Below are positions 7,398 to 17,600 of a DNA stretch of 64,000 bases, piece by piece. Every line of letters begins with the position of its first letter. Within the stretch, counting starts at the first letter, position 1. Below the pieces are notes generated by a model. The model had not been told where the DNA came from and made no database searches. It saw nothing but the letters and a program-made list of their open reading frames with translations. The DNA is from Flavobacterium acetivorans. Its GTDB lineage: Bacteria; Bacteroidota; Bacteroidia; Flavobacteriales; Flavobacteriaceae. The position numbers were made by a program, and so were the translations under genes. The DNA lies in assembly GCF_020911885.1 (NCBI RefSeq), contig NZ_CP087132.1, positions 2,976,001 through 3,040,000 of the forward strand, in the 5' to 3' direction.

Positions 7398-7844
7398 ATG
7401 GACGGAGCATATATAGCACTTAGAGGATATAAATTTCAGTTTGATAGAACTATCTTGGAAATATTTAATAATTCGACCAAGACGATTTAAATAGAGCAAC
7501 TTCAAGATTACAGTTATGACGACTATTTAGTTCAGGTAAAATATCATAATACCGACAATCCATCTCAGCAAAAGCAGAAAATAAAAAAACCATTAGTTCA
7601 ACTCTTTGAACAATATATAAAGAACAACACAAAAAAATTCATTCTCTTTATTTACCTCAAGGGTGTCGCGCCATCAACGAAAACATTATCAGTCACCGAA
7701 CTTGATGCAATTCTTGGAAGAATTAAAAAATTCTCTGCGAATGACAAAGCTAACTTCATTAAATGCTTTACAATAATTTATGCTGGCGATTTTGAAAACC
7801 CATATTGTTGTGAATTGCTTTCAAAATTGTATTTTAGCTTATAA
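7398..7844 (+). pseudogene. Broken PD-(D/E)XK-like nuclease gene running into the CRISPR array
   Basis: From ATG 7398 the frame reads MDGAYIALRGYKFQFDRTIL, then after 30 codons meets an in-frame TAA (7488-7490) and continues as a clearly protein-like sequence (IEQLQDYSYDDYLVQVKYHN...). The E...D...QVK pattern resembles the D-(D/E/Q)xK core of Mrr/Cap4-type restriction-like nucleases, where an N-terminal nuclease is followed by an effector or sensor region. The frame then enters the first CRISPR repeat and stops within it (TAA 7842-7844). The gene is thus broken twice: by a nonsense codon and by loss of everything beyond codon about 136. The family call is tentative; the pseudogene status is firm. 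Confidence 0.5.
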
Positions 7845-10800
7845 TTCCCAACTACTGTTCCGAATTAAACATATTAAAAGCAGTTGTGAATTGCTTTCAA
7901 AATTGTATTTTAGCTTATAATTCCCAACTTCTTAAAGCTGATGAAGTAGAATGATCTGGTTGTGAATTGCTTTCAAAATTGTATTTTAGCTTATAATTCC
8001 CAACATAATAACTCGTGTAAATCACATCATAGGTGTTGTGAATTGCTTTCAAAATTGTATTTTAGCTTATAATTCCCAACGGTTCCTTCAGGTAATGCAT
8101 CGGTATTCGTGTTGTGAATTGCTTTCAAAATTGTATTTTAGCTTATAATTCCCAACAGTAGCCCGCGAAAACTACAAAGCGGCTACGTTGTGAATTGCTT
8201 TCAAAATTGTATTTTAGCTTATAATTCCCAACGGAGGATCAACAATCGAGCTTATCGATGCCGTTGTGAATTGCTTTCAAAATTGTATTTTAGCTTATAA
8301 TTCCCAACGTTTAATGGTGTTTTTAATCTTATTGCTCAGTTGTGAATTGCTTTCAAAATTGTATTTTAGCTTATAATTCCCAACGCCAGCGTCAACTCCT
8401 TGTTCTAGTATAGAGTTGTGAATTGCTTTCAAAATTGTATTTTAGCTTATAATTCCCAACCAAAAGACAGAATTGGAAATCATTAAAATGGTTGTGAATT
8501 GCTTTCAAAATTGTATTTTAGCTTATAATTCCCAACAAGACGGAGTTTTCTGTATGTCAACAGTTGGTTGTGAATTGCTTTCAAAATTGTATTTTAGCTT
8601 ATAATTCCCAACTTTTCCATGGTTATTGTGCTTTTCTTAGAGTTGTGAATTGCTTTCAAAATTGTATTTTAGCTTATAATTCCCAACAAAATTTCAACCC
8701 ACTTAGATCTTGCTGAGGTTGTGAATTGCTTTCAAAATTGTATTTTAGCTTATAATTCCCAACAGATGATGATGTTCGTTGCCTTTTCAACCAGTTGTGA
8801 ATTGCTTTCAAAATTGTATTTTAGCTTATAATTCCCAACCAACAGGATTTAAAGACTGCAAAGCCTTTTGTTGTGAATTGCTTTCAAAATTGTATTTTAG
8901 CTTATAATTCCCAACAAAAGATTATCTTTGAATTTTAGGTATGGTGTTGTGAATTGCTTTCAAAATTGTATTTTAGCTTATAATTCCCAACTGGAATACA
9001 GCAAGTAGAAACCACAGCTATGTTGTGAATTGCTTTCAAAATTGTATTTTAGCTTATAATTCCCAACAATATCAATGTGTTGTTGCGTGCTGATATAAGT
9101 TGTGAATTGCTTTCAAAATTGTATTTTAGCTTATAATTCCCAACAAATGACAGCATTACTAAGATTGAATATTAGTTGTGAATTGCTTTCAAAATTGTAT
9201 TTTAGCTTATAATTCCCAACACCTGATTGGGTCAAAACACTGTTACCTAAGTTGTGAATTGCTTTCAAAATTGTATTTTAGCTTATAATTCCCAACGGTC
9301 TTTTATACCATTTTCCAACTTCTAACGTTGTGAATTGCTTTCAAAATTGTATTTTAGCTTATAATTCCCAACAAACGTGGATTGCTACCAAAGGTTTAGA
9401 CTGTTGTGAATTGCTTTCAAAATTGTATTTTAGCTTATAATTCCCAACAGGCAAGTAAGGCGTAGAGCTGTAAGCGTTGTTGTGAATTGCTTTCAAAATT
9501 GTATTTTAGCTTATAATTCCCAACCAGAAGCATCCCATGTACCTCTATCGTTAAGTTGTGAATTGCTTTCAAAATTGTATTTTAGCTTATAATTCCCAAC
9601 CTATAAGGTGTTTTGTTGAAAGGATAACGGTTGTGAATTGCTTTCAAAATTGTATTTTAGCTTATAATTCCCAACAAATATAAATAGGACTTATCTATGA
9701 TAACTGTTGTGAATTGCTTTCAAAATTGTATTTTAGCTTATAATTCCCAACCGATACGCAGATTGGAACTCCTTTCACCGCGTTGTGAATTGCTTTCAAA
9801 ATTGTATTTTAGCTTATAATTCCCAACTAATAAATATAATGTTTACGCAAGAATCTAGTTGTGAATTGCTTTCAAAATTGTATTTTAGCTTATAATTCCC
9901 AACCGGAGAGATTTATTGGGCATCTGGCTCTTTGTTGTGAATTGCTTTCAAAATTGTATTTTAGCTTATAATTCCCAACCAATCCAATTTCTTTCAAATC
10001 GCCATCATGGTTGTGAATTGCTTTCAAAATTGTATTTTAGCTTATAATTCCCAACTCTATGATTATTTATTAACGTCAAAACCTCGTTGTGAATTGCTTT
10101 CAAAATTGTATTTTAGCTTATAATTCCCAACAAAATAAAAATAAATTCGAAGCTTACACCAGTTGTGAATTGCTTTCAAAATTGTATTTTAGCTTATAAT
10201 TCCCAACGTTTTGCGTTGGCTATACACTCTTCTTTTGGTTGTGAATTGCTTTCAAAATTGTATTTTAGCTTATAATTCCCAACTGGCTCGAACACAACAT
10301 CTACTGTAAGCGGGTTGTGAATTGCTTTCAAAATTGTATTTTAGCTTATAATTCCCAACTAACTGATACTTATAATGTTCGTTTATATGGTTGTGAATTG
10401 CTTTCAAAATTGTATTTTAGCTTATAATTCCCAACTTGATGTCCAGGATAGTTATTGCGGTTAGAGTTGTGAATTGCTTTCAAAATTGTATTTTAGCTTA
10501 TAATTCCCAACTGAAACGGCTACTAATACTCCTCATCCTATGTTGTGAATTGCTTTCAAAATTGTATTTTAGCTTATAATTCCCAACAGGTGCGGACGTA
10601 CCCGTTTGTGATATTGTTGTTGTGAATTGCTTTCAAAATTGTATTTTAGCTTATAATTCCCAACTCATCCGCTAATTGTTTGTAAAATTCTTTGGTTGTG
10701 AATTGCTTTCAAAATTGTATTTTAGCTTATAATTCCCAACAAACACATTGTATAAAGGTTCTACCTTAACGTTGTGAATTGCTTTCAAAATTGTATTTTA

Positions 10801-12867
10801 GCTTATAATTCCCAACAAAATTTCCCAATTCTAAAATAATTGCTTTGTTGTGAATTGCTTTCAAAATTGTATTTTAGCTTATAATTCCCAACTATTAGCG
10901 GTACAAATTCTATCTCTGTATTGTTGTGAATTGCTTTCAAAATTGTATTTTAGCTTATAATTCCCAACAATGAATTTAGTAAATCCATATAGATTTAGTT
11001 GTGAATTGCTTTCAAAATTGTATTTTAGCTTATAATTCCCAACTTACCTCCTATTTTTCTCTTTACCAGATGAGTTGTGAATTGCTTTCAAAATTGTATT
11101 TTAGCTTATAATTCCCAACTTTGAATTTTTAAATCAAATGATGATTTAGGTTGTGAATTGCTTTCAAAATTGTATTTTAGCTTATAATTCCCAACTTTCT
11201 TAAATGACTTTATAGAGCACCCGCAGTTGTGAATTGCTTTCAAAATTGTATTTTAGCTTATAATTCCCAACATCAGGACCGTTATAAATTGTCTGTTACT
11301 GGTTGTGAATTGCTTTCAAAATTGTATTTTAGCTTATAATTCCCAACCTGATCCTTTGTCAACTTATCAAAAGGTTTGTTGTGAATTGCTTTCAAAATTG
11401 TATTTTAGCTTATAATTCCCAACCAGCTACGCCCACACCAAATGATTTTATTGGTTGTGAATTGCTTTCAAAATTGTATTTTAGCTTATAATTCCCAACT
11501 TATTTTTAATATAAAGTTGTCTTCCATCAGTTGTGAATTGCTTTCAAAATTGTATTTTAGCTTATAATTCCCAACTCAAGTTTTTCATACTTCGTTAAAC
11601 TCTTAGTTGTGAATTGCTTTCAAAATTGTATTTTAGCTTATAATTCCCAACCTGTTGTGTGCTATATGGCCATAACGTGCAGTTGTGAATTGCTTTCAAA
11701 ATTGTATTTTAGCTTATAATTCCCAACCAGTAGTAACTGTAATAGTTCCTACATGGTGTTGTGAATTGCTTTCAAAATTGTATTTTAGCTTATAATTCCC
11801 AACAGCTTCGCCGGTGCAATGCTGGCTACTGGAGTTGTGAATTGCTTTCAAAATTGTATTTTAGCTTATAATTCCCAACAGTATCAGGATCCGGAAGTGG
11901 TAACTTGGTGTTGTGAATTGCTTTCAAAATTGTATTTTAGCTTATAATTCCCAACGCAAACACATTGAACTGCAAACGGAAATGAGTTGTGAATTGCTTT
12001 CAAAATTGTATTTTAGCTTATAATTCCCAACATTGGCTAAAAACATCATACCTGTTGATCCGTTGTGAATTGCTTTCAAAATTGTATTTTAGCTTATAAT
12101 TCCCAACCATAGAGCATAATAGGTTTTGTGCTATTTAGTTGTGAATTGCTTTCAAAATTGTATTTTAGCTTATAATTCCCAACGTGTAGAATTGGCTTTT
12201 GAAAGCGTTGGTTGTTGTGAATTGCTTTCAAAATTGTATTTTAGCTTATAATTCCCAACAGATTAAAAGATTAATCACCTCAGACACTCGTTGTGAATTG
12301 CTTTCAAAATTGTATTTTAGCTTATAATTCCCAACCGATTGTTGTAGAAAGATCTAAACCAGCATGTTGTGAATTGCTTTCAAAATTGTATTTTAGCTTA
12401 TAATTCCCAACTGTATTATTTATACTTATAGCTACACTATTGTTGTGAATTGCTTTCAAAATTGTATTTTAGCTTATAATTCCCAACCTCTTGGTTTTGA
12501 GTACTTAAACCCATTGAGTTGTGAATTGCTTTCAAAATTGTATTTTAGCTTATAATTCCCAACTAAAGCTTAGAATACGCTGATCATACACAAGTTGTGA
12601 ATTGCTTTCAAAATTGTATTTTAGCTTATAATTCCCAACGGAGCTGTTTTTGCTTCAAGGAAACGAACAGTTGTGAATTGCTTTCAAAATTGTATTTTAG
12701 CTTATAATTCCCAACATGCTTCTTATGAACTTAAACAGCTCTTTTGTTGTGAATTGCTTTCAAAATTGTATTTTAGCTTATAATTCCCAACATAAACTCC
12801 ATAAACCACAATGCAACCAAAGTTGTGAATTGCTTTCAAAATTGTATTTTAGCTTATAATTCCCAAC
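7807..12867 (+). CRISPR. CRISPR array, type II-C, 67 repeats and 66 spacers
   Basis: I counted 67 copies of a 46-bp repeat that begins GTTGTGAATTGCTTTCAAAA and ends AGCTTATAATTCCCAAC, and 66 spacers. Nearly all spacers are 30 nt; single 29- and 31-nt ones occur. Every repeat that I read is identical, including both terminal ones. The strand is set by the tracrRNA, whose anti-repeat at 19140-19157 pairs with the first 18 nt of the repeat in plus orientation, so crRNAs read toward the cas genes, as in the Neisseria II-C locus. Within each repeat TTG (positions 2-4), 19 nt, then TATTTTAG resembles the local promoter consensus with one mismatch, so repeats may each carry a weak promoter. Confidence 0.98.
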
Positions 12868-12892
12868 ATACCACGACTTAATTGTCTGGTAT
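12868..12892 (+). other. Hairpin immediately after the last repeat
   Basis: ATACCA-c-GAC, six-nt loop, GTC-TGGTAT forms a 9-bp stem with one bulge, starting at the first base after the last repeat. There is no T-run, so it is not a classical terminator. It might end or protect pre-crRNA, or be part of a leader. The rest of the gap to cas2 (12893-12993) is AT-rich with no gene. Confidence 0.35.
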
Positions 12893-12993
12893 ATTGGTAG
12901 TTATAGGTTAGTTTTGAAATTAAAAAAAGTGGCGTTTGTATATTGTTTTACAGTTAGTTATGCTTTTTTAAAATCCTGTCCTAAATCTTCTGA

Positions 12994-13341
12994 CTAGAAC
13001 AATTCCAATTGTTGGGAGGGTTTATCCGTTTCGACTTGCTTTTTTCCATAAAAAAGCTCCATCATCCCAAATTGTTTATCAGTTATTTGCATCACACCAA
13101 TCTTGCCATGTTCGGGCAGGCTGTTTCTTATTCTTTTGGAGTGTACTTCGGCATTTTCCCTGCTTGCACAAAAACGCATGTAGATGGAGAATTGGAACAT
13201 GGAAAACCCATCGTCTAATAACTTCTTCCGGAATCCAGAAGCTATTTTACGTTCCTTACGGGTTTCAGTAGGCAGGTCAAAAAAGACTAATATCCACAAA
13301 CTTCTATATTGATTTAAGCGGGTGTAATGATCATCATACAT
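12994..13341 (-). CDS. cas2: CRISPR-associated endoribonuclease/integration subunit Cas2
   Basis: A 115-residue Cas2 with the ferredoxin-like beta1 strand LWILVFFDLPT carrying the conserved Asp22, followed by a RKERKIASGFRKKLLDDGF helix and the FSIYMRFC strand typical of type II Cas2. It forms the Cas1-Cas2 spacer integrase. It overlaps cas1 by 8 bp and is the last cas gene before the array, so the operon order is cas9-cas1-cas2, the minimal type II-C set. Confidence 0.97.
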   Translation of the reverse strand: MYDDHYTRLNQYRSLWILVFFDLPTETRKERKIASGFRKKLLDDGFSMFQFSIYMRFCASRENAEVHSKRIRNSLPEHGKIGVMQITDKQFGMMELFYGKKQVETDKPSQQLELF

Positions 13342-14245
13342 AAATGGGGTATAAAATTTTCCTTGCCGAACCTTCGAAACAGGCTTGCAACGAATGCGTG
13401 GTTCTACTCATGGCGACCATCAAAGGACTGTTTTTTCCGTCTATAAATACATCGATGGTGGCAATATTCAATAACTGTTTTTTCATGGCAATGGTCAATT
13501 CGTCAACTACATCTTCGGTTTCCATGATGTGACAAACAATTAAATCGACATAAGGACGATAAGGTTCCATAATATCATCGGCTAAGCAATAGGCATTGTA
13601 TTTATTTCGGTGAAAAATACCCATCGTGGGCAACATTCCGGAGCTTACGATAGCTCGTGCCGTAATGGCTCTCAAAATAGCATAACCATAATTGAGTAAA
13701 TTGTTGGGAGGAACTCCTTTTTGTCCCCTATTGAAAGTTTCCTCACCCTTACAAAGAGTCGGGCTCAGACTTTGCCAATAAAAAACCGCTGCCCTAGATT
13801 CGTGATTGAGTGCATCTCCAGAAGTGACCTCCTTTGCCCAAAGTTCCATTTTTCGCATCGGGATGCCTTTTTCTTTGAGTAATCCCGCCTGATTCATGAT
13901 TTTGGCACTAATGGTTTGTTGCCACAAATTCTTTTTGAGTGGTGCAGATGCATTAATCTGATTTTTGAACCGTTCGCTTTGTTCGGTATGTCCGTCTAGC
14001 GGCATAAGCAATCCAATAGGCAAATGCTGATGGTCACAATTAATCAACGCCACGTTGTTGTGAATGAGTTTTTCCAGCAAACCATTGGTAATTGTGATTT
14101 GCTGGTTTTCTAATACGATTACACCAATGTCTTCAATAGCCACCGTCTTAGTTTCTTGCTCCTTGTCAGGATAAGAAATGACTATTTGTTCATTTTTGGT
14201 GCTCAAATAAGCAGGATTACCGAAGAAAAGGGTTCTCTTAATCAT
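13334..14245 (-). CDS. cas1: CRISPR-associated endonuclease Cas1, type II-C
   Basis: A 303-residue Cas1 integrase. The metal-binding residues are recognisable: Glu149 in NHESRAAVFYW, His212 in GIFHRNKYNAYCLADD, and Glu227 in DIMEPYRPYVD. Length and spacing fit the type II group. It inserts new spacers together with Cas2. It starts 410 bp after the cas9 stop, a larger gap than usual for an operon, and that gap holds three copies of a 14-bp direct repeat, so cas1-cas2 may have its own promoter. A fragment resembling its residues about 261-275 occurs in the duplicated noncoding sequence near 22.3-22.6 kb. Confidence 0.97.
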   Translation of the reverse strand: MIKRTLFFGNPAYLSTKNEQIVISYPDKEQETKTVAIEDIGVIVLENQQITITNGLLEKLIHNNVALINCDHQHLPIGLLMPLDGHTEQSERFKNQINASAPLKKNLWQQTISAKIMNQAGLLKEKGIPMRKMELWAKEVTSGDALNHESRAAVFYWQSLSPTLCKGEETFNRGQKGVPPNNLLNYGYAILRAITARAIVSSGMLPTMGIFHRNKYNAYCLADDIMEPYRPYVDLIVCHIMETEDVVDELTIAMKKQLLNIATIDVFIDGKNSPLMVAMSRTTHSLQACFEGSARKILYPIYV

Positions 14246-14344
14246 TTTTTTTAATTTAAAAATCCATAATTACTTTTAATGACCCACAAAATATTTTGGC
14301 TAAAGACTTCTGCACCCAATTTCTTTTTTTGTTGAATGAGGCAA

Positions 14345-14549
14345 AGCCCAATCCTATTGATTTTGAATTGCAATTATTTTTTGAATCGCCCCATTTTTAT
14401 TTTTTTATTAATGGAATGGGCTTAAGCCCAATCCTATTCATATTATGTTATAATCATTTTTATGAATTGCCTCAAGCTTTTGAATTGCCTCCAGCTTTAG
14501 CTACAGGAGAAAATAGGACAATACTATATGGCTTTAGCCCAATCCTATT
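14345..14549. repeat. Three 14-bp direct repeats between cas9 and cas1
   Basis: AGCCCAATCCTATT occurs at 14345-14358, 14425-14438 and 14536-14549. The middle copy overlaps a perfect palindrome GGGCTTAAGCCC (14418-14429). TGAATTGC, an 8-mer also in the CRISPR repeat, occurs about three times between them. The gap 14246-14655 has no supportable gene. The repeats may be regulatory sites for cas1-cas2 or a small tandem duplication. Confidence 0.5.
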
Positions 14550-14655
14550 CTTTTCTGAATTTATATCTGTCAATAAATTCATTATATTCATTTTCAAATG
14601 ATTGTTTGCTATAATGCTCCTCTTGGTTCTTAATGTAATTCCGAACTTTATCAAG

Positions 14656-17600
14656 TTAAGATTTAAACACTATACTCCCATCTAATTCCATTTCAAAATC
14701 GATTCCTTCGATTGCAAAACTCCAATTAGCTTGTCTTAAGCGTAAAAAAACTGGTTTTTCGCTTACATCAAAATATGCATATTCTTTGTTTTCTTTTTTT
14801 AAATCGGTATCAACACCAGCAGCCAAATGATGCTTAAATTTTATTCTACCATCGCCTTCAAACTGGTAAATTTTATACATTCTGTCAGAAAGTAGTTGCT
14901 TATGTTTTTTCTCTCTCATTAACTCTTTCAATTCTTCTATGCTTTCCTTGTAAAACAAAACTTTCTGCCCTGATTTTAATATAGCATAAAGTGGAATTGT
15001 TGATTTGCTTTTTCCCTTTCCAGTTTCAATTTGATTGTATAATGGAATTCCAAAATATTCTTTTTCGTTTTTAATTTTTAACGCTGCTACATGTCCGATG
15101 CTTAATATATTCATAACCTTAGCTTTCTCATTTTTATAGAATAAACACAACGTGTTTTCCCCGTTTTTTGCCAAAGTCTGTAACTTATATGTTTTGTCGG
15201 ATTTATAACTATGAGTATGAATTTTGACGGCAGTGCTATATTTAATGGTTTCTTTACATCTTATTCTACGAATTTTATTGACTATGTTTCCTTTTTTATC
15301 AAACATCCAAACTCCATTTGCTAATGCGGTTTTAAAATCAGATTCATTAACTTGTTTTTTTATCATTTCAAACAAAGCATTATCCACAATTATTTTTTCA
15401 ACTTCTTCCAATGTTTTAAAGCCGGGCGAATTAGCATCCTTTTTATAAATCAAATCTTTACGAATCACTACGAATGTTTCATCTTGTAGAATCATTTTTT
15501 TATTTTCATCAAATAAAATTTTATTGTCCTGATCTCTCAATGGCTGTTTTATAGCTCCGTATAGGGATTCTCCGTGTAATTGACCTCTAATCGTATCTCC
15601 TTTAGCAATTTTTGGAGTTTTTTTGCCATTTTTGTCTAATCGGTCATGCCATTCCCCCAGATTATCCTTATATTTTAAGTATACTATTTTTCCTTTTTTT
15701 CTGACTTTTTTATATGTCGATAATGAGGTTTTATTTTCTGAAAGGTTGTTTATCAAAATTTCTTTCTCGATAAATAAAACTTTAGAGGCTGAAAAATTTT
15801 CCCAATCTTTCGGTTTTTCATGATAAATTTTGCCAGTTTTTCTATCTTTTTCATCATTGTATTTCTGTAAAATTTTATCTCTTTCGTAATATGGTGGAAT
15901 TAAAGTTAAAATTGCGGCATCAATTGCATGGTGACTATGTACATTTCGATTTTTCTTTGCAAAAGGTAGCTTGATTTCATAAATCTCTTTAAAACAATTT
16001 ACAACTTCTGCTTTTTCTACAGCGACCTTTTTAAATACCGTTTTTAGATACGGTAATGCGTATTTCGTTATAATTTGAGTGTCTCTCAATTGACTATTTT
16101 TCCAACCAGATTTGTATTCTTCTAATGTAAAAGTGTGTAATTTGGATTTTAAATAATCCAAATCAAATTTAATCATGTGATAACGTTGGATACAAGCATC
16201 CTTTACATCTTTAGTTGATGCGTATGATGCTTTTTTCTTCCATTCATCATATGAATTTTGCAATTCTTCAATCTTTTTCCATTCAACTGATTCAACTTCT
16301 TTTCCTTTAATCTTCTTAATGGTTACTGTCCTTTTACCAAAAATAATTTCGATATTTTTTATGATTGGATTATAGCTTTTACCGTTAATAATTGCTTCTG
16401 TATTATAATTTGAAAGTTGCGTTGGAAAGAGTTTTCCTTTTACTATTCTATTGAAGTTTGTATCTGTTAAAGTTAGGTTTTTCAATTCACTATCAAATGA
16501 AATACTTGCAGGTACAGTATGCTCTATATCATAATAACTTCCATTAAAAATATCGGAACTATTAATCGTTTTTCCTGTATAAAGGCACTTTCTGGCTTGC
16601 TCTTCCCAAAGTCTGATTTTTTTTAGTAAAGTTTTATCGTTCTCATCAAAAGTCGTTTTGCATTCTTCGTTGATTTCTCTAATCTTTTTTCTAAAAACTT
16701 CATTTTCTTTTTCTCTTTCGTTATTCCATCTTTCAATAGCTTTTCTTTTATTGGCGTCGTTTAATTCACGAGCGATTTCTATAACTACACGAGTATCATC
16801 ATTTATTTTGTCCGTTTGTAATAAGTAATTTAATAATTGTTTGAGTTTCTGGAGCGATTTTAATGCCATAGGATTTTTAAAACCTTTGCTAATTGGTTCA
16901 GGGCTTCCCAATAACTTCAATGAGCGACCTTGATATTCCGCATTTGGATTTCTCTGTAAAAATTGTTGAATTTTATTTTCTGTTAAAAAAATACTATTAT
17001 CCTTTATTTTGTATTCTTGATATTCTGATGCAGCGGCATAGTTTTCTTGTTCAGACGGATGCCATAAATATTTTTTTCTTTCGAGAGGGATATCGTATGT
17101 GTCTTGTAAAAATTCAAATATTTGGTTGTGTAAACGGGGTTGCTCTACAAATATATTCTTTTTTGATAGGACGGATTTTCTTAAAAACTCTTTAAACTTA
17201 TTGTATATATAGTTTGTAGTTTCTAATTTCCTATCATTTTCAAAATCATTCCACGTCTTTTCTCCAATGACTTCTATAATCTTATTGTTTATTCTTTTTA
17301 ATTCAGAGGAGTCAAGTCCTCTGTCGACTTCTATTGAATACCGGTGTTCTTCGTTTAATTCAGTTTGAATAAGATTGTTTACTATATCATTTAATGTTTT
17401 TTGATCTTTGTTGTTTCTTATTATTTTATCAACTTCATCGGCAAAGTAGAGAGACAATCCTTCCGTAATTTCTTCCGAACCTAAAACTTTATATAAATTC
17501 GCCAAATATATGGCGTGACTATATAAAAAACCTTTCTGAAGAAATGGTAAAACTTTTTTGATAGCGGATAAGCTCAAAGTTGCGTATCCTTGGTTTAATT

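Noticed and set aside
14296..14654. Two opposing open frames in the cas9-cas1 gap
   Set aside because: Both are built from the triplicated 14-mer and T-rich DNA; no known family and no sensible start context.
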